DNA from: Bacteroidota bacterium
GTDB taxonomy: Bacteria > Bacteroidota > Bacteroidia > UKL13-3
Assembly: GCA_027491355.1 (NCBI GenBank)
Contig: JAIXWI010000022.1
Coordinates: 1 to 64,000, forward strand
Length of the DNA stretch: 64,000 nt
Direction: 5' to 3'
Part shown: positions 17,604-28,800 of the stretch, piece by piece
How the letters are laid out: each line of letters begins with the position of its first letter
Position numbering within the stretch: the stretch's first letter is position 1
The notes under the pieces: generated by a model
Database searches by the model: none
Seen by the model: the letters and a program-made list of their open reading frames with translations, nothing else
Told to the model about the DNA's origin: nothing
Position numbers and translations under genes: made by a program

Positions 17604-17703
17604 AAAAATGCAAATTTTAAAACCTTACCCATAATAGTAAAATAAAAACCAAACACTATCAGTATATAAACAGCATCTACTTCATAAAAATACCTACCCA
17701 AAC

Positions 17704-18576
17704 ATGAAAGCCAATAAATACAGACTTTACTCAGATACAAAATTTCTTACAGAGTTAATACCCTACCGCAATCATTTGAATATGGAAAGCCTTGATAAAG
17801 TTGTTGCTTTTATGAAAGAAGTAATGATTGAATCAGGGTTATCAGTTAAAGAACAAAAATGGAAAGTAAATGAAAAGGAATACACGAATGTAATTGCCGT
17901 TTACAATCCCGGGCAAAATAGAACATTAGTTGTTGGAGCTCACTATGATGTCTTTGGGGAAAAGCCTGGTGCTGATGACAACGCAAGTGCGGTGGCAGGA
18001 TTGCTTGAAACAGCCCGACTTTTAGGCGAAAATAAACCTGAAATTGATTATTCAATAGAATTGGTTGGATACTGCCTAGAAGAACCTCCTTACTATGGAA
18101 CTGAATATATGGGAAGTCATATTCATGCCCAATCACTTTACAAGAATCAAGTTGATGTAATTGGAATGATTTGTTATGAAATGATTGGCTATTTCTCAGA
18201 TAAACCTAATTCACAAAAATTTCCATCACCAGAATTGTCTGAGATTTATCCCAACACAGGTAATTTCATCATGACTGTTGGAATTGATAAATACGATAAT
18301 TTCAATAAAAAAGTCAGACAACTGATGTCGGAAGCCTCTGATATAGCTGTCTATAATATCAGCATCCCAACAAATCATCATCTTATTAGCATAGCCGGGC
18401 TATCAGACCATGTAAATTACTGGAAATTTGGGTACAATGCCTTAATGATCAACGATACATCCGATTTAAGAAATCCGAATTACCATAAGCAAACAGATAC
18501 AATAGAAACTCTGAATTTTGATAAAATGACTGAAGTAATTAATGGCGCATACAATGCCATTACTAAAATTATTTGA
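17704..18576 (+). CDS. M28-family zinc metallopeptidase
   Basis: 290 residues resembling the M28 aminopeptidase catalytic domain. Candidate di-zinc ligands and catalytic residues are present: His in VVGAHYDV (about 80), Asp in GADDNAS (about 92), the Glu-Glu pair in CLEEPPYYG (about 123), and His in PNYHKQTDT (about 261). There is no signal peptide, so unlike most M28 enzymes it appears cytosolic, and it lacks protease-associated or PDZ domains. It has no clear partner in the island. Confidence 0.85.
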   Translation: MKANKYRLYSDTKFLTELIPYRNHLNMESLDKVVAFMKEVMIESGLSVKEQKWKVNEKEYTNVIAVYNPGQNRTLVVGAHYDVFGEKPGADDNASAVAGLLETARLLGENKPEIDYSIELVGYCLEEPPYYGTEYMGSHIHAQSLYKNQVDVIGMICYEMIGYFSDKPNSQKFPSPELSEIYPNTGNFIMTVGIDKYDNFNKKVRQLMSEASDIAVYNISIPTNHHLISIAGLSDHVNYWKFGYNALMINDTSDLRNPNYHKQTDTIETLNFDKMTEVINGAYNAITKII

Positions 18577-18667
18577 AGCAGTCTGAAAAGGTACTATTTT
18601 AAAGCAATAGATAGCCGTAATTTGAACCAAATATTTTGTAAATTTGAATAAGTTTAAGACTAAAAAC

Positions 18668-18889
18668 ATGTTCAACACAATAGAAATAGACAGAGTTAAT
18701 TTGACAATCATGGGTGTGAAGTTTTCAGACTTAAAAACTTTAGAAGGCACTGCAAATGCTATTGGAAGTAATATGTTTGAAGGATTTAAACCCACTCCAA
18801 AAGGTGTTGAAATCATAAGGGATTATGTTATTGGCAAAATAACGCTTACAGAACTAGTAGCATTCGCTAAACAAAAAGCTTATGTCTAG
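18668..18889 (+). CDS. VbhA-like antitoxin of a Fic toxin
   Basis: 73-residue inhibitor of the downstream Fic protein. The class I Fic-inhibition motif (S/T)xxxE(G/N) is present as SNMFEG at residues 34-39. Its Glu is expected to push into the Fic ATP site and block AMP transfer. The C-terminal segment (KGVEIIRDYVIGKITLTELVAFAKQ) matches the usual VbhA-like tail. I chose the ATG at 18668 rather than the upstream TTG at 18644. The gene overlaps the Fic gene by 8 nt. A TAAATTTG box at 18639-18646 may be its -7 element. Confidence 0.82.
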   Translation: MFNTIEIDRVNLTIMGVKFSDLKTLEGTANAIGSNMFEGFKPTPKGVEIIRDYVIGKITLTELVAFAKQKAYV

Positions 18890-19493
18890 CTCTTACAAAT
18901 ACATAGACCCCGACTTTACTTATACTGACCCCAAAACAGGACTTTTACGGAATCTTCAAGACATAACCTCTTCCGATATATTACTCTTTGTTGAGAGCAG
19001 TGCAGTTACCAAAAGACTTCATGAACTTTACGAAAGCCCAATTAAGATTGAAGGCATAGACAGCCTTTTTAAAATCCACCGTCATTTATTTCAAGACATT
19101 TATGTTTGGGCTGGGAAAAAGCGTATTGTCGAAATTAGTAAAGATGGCAAACAGTTTTTCCCTACTTCACATTTTGAAAACGCATTTAGATACATTGACC
19201 AGTTAATTATTGAGTTTAAAAAAATTCCGAATGACAACAAATTACAATTAGCTGATAAATTGGCCGAAATTCTAGATAATGTCAATTATTTACATCCATT
19301 TAGAGAAGGAAACGGACGAACACAAAGAGAATTTTTAAGATTATTGGCATCGGAAAAAGGCTTAACTCTAATCCTCAATCCACCAGACAATGCTGATGTT
19401 TATGATCGATATATGAAAGGTACAATTGAAAGTGATTTCAATACGCTGTCAGAATTAATATTTGAATTAATTAACACGAAAGAAATAAAGTAG
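18882..19493 (+). CDS. Fic-family AMP-transferase toxin
   Basis: 203-residue Fic protein. The active-site motif HPFREGNGRTQR (about 139-150) is a perfect HxFx(D/E)GNGRxxR, with catalytic His and the anion-binding loop intact. The upstream flap region (KDGKQFFPTSHFENA) is also present. Such proteins transfer AMP to target proteins such as DNA gyrase in related VbhT/FicT systems. Because the inhibitor motif is in the separate upstream gene, this is a class I two-gene system. In contrast to the nearby parDE, both partners look intact. Confidence 0.93.
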   Translation: MSSSYKYIDPDFTYTDPKTGLLRNLQDITSSDILLFVESSAVTKRLHELYESPIKIEGIDSLFKIHRHLFQDIYVWAGKKRIVEISKDGKQFFPTSHFENAFRYIDQLIIEFKKIPNDNKLQLADKLAEILDNVNYLHPFREGNGRTQREFLRLLASEKGLTLILNPPDNADVYDRYMKGTIESDFNTLSELIFELINTKEIK

Positions 19494-19686
19494 TTAGGAA
19501 ATTAAAAGCGTTCAAGTCTTAACACGTGCTCAAAAATTCTAACATCGAAGCAACCCAAAAATTTGCAGTTATATAATTCTAGACTAGAACTCTTTGAAAG
19601 AAATCCCCCAATTATTGTACCCCTATTGTACCTATACAAAACTCACTCACAAGCCTCTGATTTACAATTGCACAAAAAATAAAATG

Positions 19687-19758
19687 TGCACCCAAAGGGA
19701 GTCGAACCCCTATCTTCAGAACCGGAATCTGAAATTTTATCCATTAAACTATGGGTGC
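19687..19758 (-). tRNA. tRNA-Arg (anticodon CCG)
   Basis: 72-nt cloverleaf on the minus strand: acceptor stem GCACCCA/TGGGTGC with discriminator A, D-arm GTTT/AAAT, anticodon stem TCAGA/TCTGA with loop TTCCGGT (anticodon CCG, reading CGG), T-arm AGGGG/CCCTT with loop TTCGACT. CCA is not encoded. Its 3' end faces the accessory island to the left. Confidence 0.93.
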
Positions 19759-19818
19759 AGTGCTGCGAATATAAAGATGCGGTCCAATCAATCCCAATAC
19801 TCTATAAAATAGCTACAA

Positions 19819-19848
19819 AAAAGGGGAGTTCATTTGAACTCCCCTTTT
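19819..19848 (-). terminator. Intrinsic terminator of the giant secreted-protein gene
   Basis: Perfect inverted repeat, AAAAGGGGAGTTCA (19819-19832) with TGAACTCCCCTTTT (19835-19848), followed by a T-run on the minus strand. It lies 20 nt after the stop codon at 19868. Confidence 0.8.
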
Positions 19849-19867
19849 CTATGAAATGATTTCCCGC

Positions 19868-22800
19868 TTATTGCTTAATCAATGATTGGTAAACATTGCG
19901 TTCGCCAATTTGAATTTTCAAAATGTAAGATCCAGAAGCACCAAAGTAAGAATCATCTAATTTGAAGCTATGTGAACCACTCATCAATTTGCCAAAATCA
20001 GCAGCTTTAACCGTTCTACCTAACATATCTGTAACTGCTATTTTCACATTTTCTGTTTGTTTCAATTCAAAATTCAAACCTGTAAAATGCTCAAATGGAT
20101 TTGGATAAGTAGTTAAGTTGAAATGAGCCGCCAAGTTTTCTTGCATACCCACTCTACAATCAGTGTATACTGTAAACTGTTTACTGATGGTACAACCACT
20201 TGCATCTTCAATGGTTACAGATGCTTTGAAAGTACCTCTGTCGTTGTAAGTAAAGGTTGGCTGTGGCTGTTTAGATGTTGAGCTATCAGCATCTCCAAAT
20301 TTCCATAAGTAGCTAACTGCATCATTGATATTGGTACTGAACTTGATACGTGGACTGAAATCGCAATAAGGATACAATCTTGCATCAACATACTGCGTAT
20401 CAACAACAATAGATGGAACATTTGTAACAGTTATCGGAGTTATTTTGGTATCAGTACAACCTCCTTCTTTAGCAGTTACAACTAACTTCAAATCGTAGCT
20501 TCCAGGTGTATTGTAAATGTATGAACCAACATTACAAATTCCTGAAGTATCACCTGTTCCAAAAGACCATTTGCAAGTGAATGCAGAATTATCTATTGTG
20601 TAAGAGTTGTTAAAAATCTTAACCTCATTGTTTACACATGCAGGATTAGGTGTTGCATTGAAGCTGGCAACAGGTTTATAGTTTACAAAGATTTCTTTAC
20701 TAACTGAATCTTTACAACCATATACTAAATCTGTAGCCCTTAAAGTAACAATTTTAGGTCCAGTTGACGAGAATACTTTACTTGGATTATACTGGTCTGA
20801 AGTGGTGTTGTCTCCGAAATCCCATAAGTATTCTAAGTTCTGTGCACCTCCACTAAAGGTGGTGTTGTTTTTGATATTGATCTGGTCGTCTTTACAAGCA
20901 TTAGATGCAGTAAAGTTTACCATCGGCATGTCATTGACTGTAATTGTTTTGGTAACAGAATCTGCACAACCGAAGTTTGAGAATGCTCTCAAAGTAACAT
21001 TGAAAGTACCTGTTGCAGGATACTTGTAACTTGGATTAGCACCTAAACCTGTTTGACCATTACCCCAGTTCCATGCATATCCAATAGCACCCGATGGAAT
21101 TGTACTGGTGTTCGTGAGTGGCACATCTGTATTGAAACAATGCTCTTTTGTTGTAAACTTAGCCGTTGGCTTTGCAAACACATAGATACTTCTGGTGTCG
21201 GTATTGGTACAACCGCTTGTATTGGTTACTGTTAATGAAATTTGATAAGTAGTATCAAATTTTGCAAAGTTAAAGCGAGGAGTGTTTCTAATGTCTTTTG
21301 AACCTCCAGGGAAAGTCCACTCATAACTTGTACCAGGTAACTGATTGGCTACGCTGAATAAAGTAGAGTCGTTGGTACATGGCGTTGCATTAGTAAATTG
21401 AGCTATAGGTGAAGGCAATACAGTTACTGTCCTTTCTTTAACAGAAACCAAACCATACCTATCAGTTACAAACAATTTAACTGTGTAAACAGAATCTCTT
21501 GCATATGTCTTTTTAGGATTGAGACCGATAGAACTTGTATTGTCTCCGAACTGCCATGCAAAAGTGAAAGGGAAATTGATTACTGGTCTGATTGATGGTT
21601 CTGCCGAGAATTGTAAAGCAGACAACGCACACTTGTTTCCGTTCGGGGTTACAATGAAATCAGCCGTTGGTGGTGTTGCTACCCTGAATGCTCTTGTAAT
21701 GACAGAATCGCAATATGATTCCAATAACCTGTAAGTAAGCTTTAACCTATATGTGGTATCTAACATATTGGCTTTAGTAAATATTCTAATAAAGCCCGGG
21801 CCATTGAAACCAGGATCTACTGTTTGGAAGTCACTGAATACGGTAGGTACAAAAGCAGTTGCATTTGAACCTTCAACATAAACAACCCATTTAGTGCCAT
21901 AATCTTCATTGGTTAAGTTTGAAGGAGGAACAATTTGATAGGTTAAGGTATCTCCAACTTTTGATCCATCAGGAGCAGAAGTTGTACCTGCGTTGTAAGC
22001 TCCGCTGAATGGTTTGCCAGCAACTAAAAATGGTCCGTTGTAGAATCTGTTGATTAATACCATCACTGAATCAGGCAATGTATTGCTACAAGTAGTTTCA
22101 CCTGTATTGAACAATGCATTCGAAGTAGAAATATTGTTGTAAGCAACAATCGAGGTCATTAATGTGTCAACATTTGGAGATTTAAACCTCACAAATAAAT
22201 TTGATCCATTGCCTTGTTCAAAAGCTAACGCTGCATTGTTAGACAAGTCAAACACTGCATAGTTGAATCTTGTATCAGTACTTGGAATGGTAATGGTCAC
22301 AGAATCTTTTAAACACTGAGGTATAACTGTATATGGTAATCTTTGGTTCTGAACATCATCAAAAATTTCAATGTCATCCAACATCATATTTTGTCCCAAA
22401 CCTGAAGCATAACCTTCGAATGCAAGTCTCAAACCAGACATACCTGCAAATTCAGATAAACATACCTCTCTTATATCCCAACCCGGGAAGTTGAAAGTAC
22501 CATTCACATCAGGCAATCTTCTTACTGTTTTTAAAGGAGTAGTATATATTCCTCCTCCAAATGTAACTGTTACGGCAATTGAATCATTTTTAGTTGGCAA
22601 ATCACTGTTTTGTGAAACCCTGAATCTCAAAGTTGGCGATTTCATGTAAGTGAAATCCAAACAAGGTGAGATGAGTCTCGCAGATGCACCAACTGTATAC
22701 ATGAACGATCTGAACAATGCTGTTTTAAAACCAGTGTGAGGACCTAGTGGTGGGTTACTTGTTGAACCAAAACTGCCTATTTCCCATGTTGCATTTCCGT

Positions 22801-25800
22801 TGGTATTCTGAATGGTCCAAATTGGATTATTGGTACCTTCAAATCCATTTGTATAAGGGAAATCTGTGATACTGATGTTTAAGGTATCCCATAACTTGCT
22901 AGCTGATGGATACCTACCAAAATTAGGTGGATTTCTGAAATCCGTTGCAGAGATCCTGTATTCCAAAAGTGATCCACCAGGAATTTGTGGGAAAGCATAA
23001 GTTCTGAGCGTTCCATCTGCTACAGAAGCCTGAAGAGACCTAATGGTATCACTACCATTTACTTTATAATAGAGGGTGTCTGTTAAGTTGAACTTATCAT
23101 AAATTCTGAATGACAATTGTATGCCATAGGCAAAACAAGAACTTAAATCAGATATATTGAAAATACGAGGCGCAACACTATCTGCGTATGAACCAATGAA
23201 TTCATGTGCACCCATTGTTGGATTAGAAAAGTTTCTCGCCAAACCGTTTATATCAGTAGATACTCCAAATACAGGATTTCCAGCACCATAAATTACTGAT
23301 CTGGTATCATCTAAAATAAACAAATTGGTATCGTTTAAGAATGGTGTTTGAAATCCAATTGACATGGTATCTTGTCTGGTGAACGACATAATCTCATTCC
23401 ATTGGTTGTAAACAACTTTGTTTGCTGAAGCTAGGTTTACACCCAATCTGTCACTGGTACTTGGAGATGCTGCTGCTGCAAAATAGTTGTTGAAATTAGA
23501 TATTGAAAACGGATTTGTTGTACCAGCTACTGCAACTGCATAAGCAGAATTGGTTACTGATGCACTCAACCTGTTTTGGAAAATATTGTTTACGGATTGT
23601 ATACCTCCAATGATATTTGAAGAAACACCCAATGCGGCACTAAGTGAGTTTGGTGAACTCATCAAATTTCTACCGGTTGATAAATTAATAGAGTTGTAGT
23701 ATAACTTCAAACCAATGTCTGTTCTTCCATTGTTTCTAATAGGTGTTGTTGCATTTACAAAAATTCCAAATGGATTGATAGGGAATCCAATTGAAGACCT
23801 AGCGTCAGCTCCAAGTGAAAATACCCTATATATCATGTTGTTAGAGATTGTAATATTCCTATCTGTATTGGTGGTATCTGAACCATAATTCAAAAAGATT
23901 CCATACGCACCGCTGGCCAAGTTTGAGATGATATTGTAAATTCTATTTCCAGAGATGTTACAAATACTGTCCAATGCAGTGTAACCTGCATTCGTGCCTA
24001 GTTCAATTCCTCTAGGATAATCAGCTGTTGTAACGTTGTTCTTGATGGTATTGTTTACGATATTGGCATTAGATTGACCTTGAAGGTAAATACCTGAACA
24101 AAATGCACCAGAAATGGTACCACCAAAATAGTCTGTTCTTTGAGAACCACCTGGCGCAATGTCTCCACCAATTATGTTGTTACTTACTGTTAAGAATCCA
24201 TCCATTGAATCTCTTCTTGCAGCTCCTCTCATGTAAACCCCATACAACACACCTCCTATAAAGTTGTTAGAAATTGTGATGTAATCGTTTCTACCTATAG
24301 CAGCATTAGAAGGTGTTACCAATCCGCCTGAATAGATACCTGCATAGGTTGAAACAGCTGATGTGGTAGAATGTCCAATGATATTTAAATTTTTAATGGT
24401 AATAAAACTTGTAACAGGTCTTGCTATGATAATAGGATCAACTCCGCCAACAATATCAATGACTTTGTTATTAGCTGCCCTAAATTGTCTTGGAGCAAGG
24501 ATGGTTAAATTACGGTTTGTTCCACCATTGAAATCACCTTCAATTGTAAAATACTTGGCACCACTGAAACGGATAACAGAGGCATTTGTTAAAACAGAAG
24601 CTTCTATGGCTGTATCCAATATTCTGATTGTATCTATGCCGCTTGAAGTCAGCACCACATTTCTGAACATGTTCATGCGAGGATAATCCAAGACAGTTAT
24701 AGGAGATGTAAACTTCTCTGTTTCTCCTAAGTAGCCTGTTGTGATTACTAAATTTACATTTTTCAATCCACCAAACGATCCATCTACACCTTGAGAGTTT
24801 AAATAGTTTATAGCTGATCTGACAGTTCTGAAACTTCCCATAGTAGGGTCAAAACTTGTTGGTGGATTCTCTATACCATTGATAAAATAGCTTGCTCCAC
24901 CTTGTAGAGGCGGATTGGTAATACCTGATTCAAGTGCACCAATCCATCTGCCCAATGATGAAGAACTTCCACATTGGTATCTTTGGTTTCCAAATATGTC
25001 ATTACATACAGTTGTAACAAACGCTGCGCCTGTAGGTATCAAACTTGCACTTAACATGTTCAATACAGGAGTTGTATCACTTTCAAATGAAATTGGCCAA
25101 TTGAAAGAATTACCGTCAGCACCCACTACCAATGCCTGGGTGGTTGATCGTAAATCATTGACATTGTTTCTAAAGTTTGTACCAAAACCAGCTATGTGAT
25201 TGTTGAAGTTACCACCAGCAAAGTATGCATTGTTATTGATTGCAAATGGCAATATGTTCTGAACATTATTGAAAGGACCAATTGCATTGCCTGAGTAGAT
25301 TACAAACCTTCTGCCTGCTGTTGCAGAATTGATGTTCATTCTATTGATTAAAATATTGTTAACCAATGACACACCACCTCTGATATTCGAATCTAAATAA
25401 ATAACTGCGCAACCAGTACCAGGTGATGACAATCCTGAATCATTTAAATGAATGGTATTGTGTACAATGTTTAAACTCAATTGTGTTTGATTGGCTGCTG
25501 TCTCTACTAAAATACCTGCTGGATTTAAATTTGAAGCTACCCTTGATGCAATACCTACCCCTGTAATTTTACTTACAAAGTTATTTTGCAAAATTATGTT
25601 TCGAATGGTATCTCTTGTTGAAAAACCTAATCTGATACCTGCACAATAAGAACCACCAATTGTTCTCAGATTAAATATTTGATTTCTAGAGACTGTTAAA
25701 TTACTGAAGTATTTACCAGCTCCGACTTCTTCAGCATCAATCCCTCTGAATCCGTTAGAAAGCACACCATCTGGTATACAGTTTTTAATTGTGTTACTGT

Positions 25801-28800
25801 CAATGATTGAATTGATTAAACCTCTGGCATGAATCCCTGCTTGGTTTGCAGCACCGCCAATGTATGTTGTTACAACAGAATTATCAGTAGAACTAGGTGC
25901 AACGTTTCCTCCAATTAAGTTTCCTTGAATTACAAAGTTATTTCCGTCTCTATTTGCACCAGCAAAAATACCAGTTCTAACAGCACTGATCTCGTTGCCG
26001 ATAAAACTAATATTTGAATAACCATTCAATGAGGTAATTGCAGGCCCCCCAGTGGTTGTAATAGGATTTCCTAGATAAATACCTACTGAAGTATTGATTG
26101 TGTTATTTGTTGAATTACCTATGATTTTACAATTTCTAATTGTAACATCATTACTTGGTAAATCATGTGCAGCAATTGATACAACCCTTGAATTATTTGT
26201 TGTAGCTCTTGGCGACATTACAAATGAGATATTTTTGTTCGGACCACCATCAACGGTAAACCACCTTGAACCCTCAATTGATAACAATGAAGAGTTTCCG
26301 AAATTGACTTTATTTGGGGTAGACAATGTGATATTCATTCCAGCTTTTGCACGAACAATAACTTGAACTCCTAAACCTGATCCTGGATAGTCTATAATTG
26401 GAGGTATAGCTGTTGTATCTGTATCATAGCCTTCTTGAAACTCTAATACAACGTCTCCTGAACCTGATACGCCATAAGCATTTAAGTAGGTAATTGCTTC
26501 AGCAAGATTAGAAAAAGAACCATTCAAACTATTTTTGGTAGGGTATCTCGTAAAACCTTTGATTCCAAAAACACGCGGTGCAACCAAAGCTACATTCGGA
26601 TTAGTTGAATCTCCATTCCAAAGATGACAACCAATAGATGTAAATCTACCCATGTTTTCTCTTTTAGTACCGTTAATGTCTTCGGTAACTTTATACCTCA
26701 TTGCAGAGAAAATAGTAGGATAAAATTGGAAAAACTGATCCAATGCAGCACCCCTATTGAAGGTAATGTGTTGTCTGTTATCAGCAACCAACATCAATGT
26801 GTCGTTGGTAAATGGCTTTATTGCAGTAATACTAAGTGTATCAGACAATGAATAGGTTCTAAACGCTCTGAGAGAATTCATTCTATTACTTGTAGTTCCA
26901 GTTGCAGCAATAAACATTTCTCCACCATCTTTGGTATCTGTAAAGTAGTTATTGAAATTTGAATAAGTGAATGGTGTTGTAGCTGAGTTTAAAACCATGT
27001 TATAGATTTCATAACCTGTTGTATTGGATGGTAAAGCACCCATTGTGTTTGAAAATGAGTTGTTCATCATGATTACACCACCTGTTACAGTAGAAGTAAT
27101 TGCCAAACATGCTGAGTTGGATGCTGCAGGTAAAGAAGATCCATAAAGATTAACAGTATTGAAATACATCTCTAATCCAAGGTTTGCACTTCCTGTATTA
27201 TCAATCAGTATTCCTATTGGATACCTGTAACCTGTTAATGAATTTCCAATTGCAGCAGTTGCAGACAAGTTTCCAATTGAATTATTGGCAACTAAAATGC
27301 CTCTTGAACTTGTAATTGCAGAACCCAATCTCACTCTAATTCCTGATACACCGCCAGCTGAGGTAACATTTAAATTGTAAATTTTGTTTCTGGTCACTTG
27401 AATGTTAGAATCTACAGAAATGCCCATATCATCATCATGGGTTAAAAAGATAGCTCTGTAATCAGCTGATGCAGGCAAACAATTTCTGATGGTATTGTTA
27501 TCAATGTTAACATTGGCTGCTGCATTGATATATATACCTGCTGCATTTGCTCCTCCTCCGGTACTTGCCGTAAATGTCCTGAACATGTTAATCCATGTAG
27601 AAGCTACCCTTAAACCATCAAAGAATAAACCAGGAGAACTGGTAGTATCTGATTGGTTCAACATTACACCACCAATTGAAGTGGCATCTGTTGTTGCTCC
27701 TCCTGTTGTAAAAGCACTGTATGTTGCAGGCTCTGTGCTAGGGAATCCAGTTCTAAAAGCATACAATCCAACGGTATCGTTTGTGTTGGAACCATCAACG
27801 TATCTGTACTTCATAACAAATGCCATTGGTGCACCAATATTGAAGGTGTCTCTTGCATATATTGGTGGTTCGTCTCCCTTACTAACACCAGCGTAAAACC
27901 TGTCTCTGCCATCAAATAACAAGCCATTCCAACTTGTTCCAATTCTGATACCAGATACGAAACAAAACGGTGAATTGGTTGCAGTATTTTGTCTTAAAAA
28001 CAACCTGTTCAATGAAGTGGCATCTGTAGCACCAAGTCCTGTTGTTCTTAGTAGCAACCCAGTAGCAGCAGTTGTTGGTGCATTGGTTGGGAAGCTGGTT
28101 CTAAAACCATACAAAAAGATTGAATCATTGGTTGAACCACCTGCGGTAAATTGGTAACGTAAAACAAATGCAAAATTTGTATTCAATGCAAAACTATCCG
28201 TAGTATAAGTAGGAGTTTCTGCATTTTTACTGATACCAATTCTAAATGTAGATCCAGTTGGACTTGTTCTTCTTATAAATATTTTAGGTGATGTTGCTGC
28301 ATTGGTTGATGACTGTGGCAACAAGCCCATTACAAAATCTCCTGTTGTAGTAGCTATTGAATCTCTTAAGATAAACGACATAAAAACGTCGCCTGAGGTT
28401 AAGTCTGTAGGTAAATCTTCGTACATCAATCCAAGTCCGTTGTTTCTGATGGTTGCACCTCCTCCAATACCTGATAGCGGATAACCTGTAAATGTGTTGT
28501 ATGGATTTCTGCTGAATCGAATTACTGTATCATTGGGAGTATTCAAAATCCAACCTCCTTGAGTTATTGGATTACCAGCTGTTCCAACAAAAGTTTCTGT
28601 TAATATATGATTAGGATTCGCTGCAGATCTAATGTGTAATCTTCCGATTGGTGTACTTGAACCTCTAGGTGTCAAACCCATGAAATAATTGCCTGTTCCA
28701 GCTAAAGAATCACGAACAATACATGATGCAAAAATATTTCCTGAATTGATATCAGTGCTTGTATTTGCAATAACTTTTTGACCGCTTCTTCCTGTGTAAA

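Noticed and set aside
17377..17634. Alternative frame through the Cys-rich repeat gene
   Set aside because: A shadow of the repeats in another frame; it lacks the conserved Cys and His pattern.
19687..19758. Attachment-site duplication of the tRNA 3' end
   Set aside because: I looked for a second copy of the T-arm and acceptor sequence near the left end of the island and saw none.
19594..19812. Open frame overlapping tRNA-Arg
   Set aside because: Half of it is the reverse strand of the tRNA; no protein similarity.
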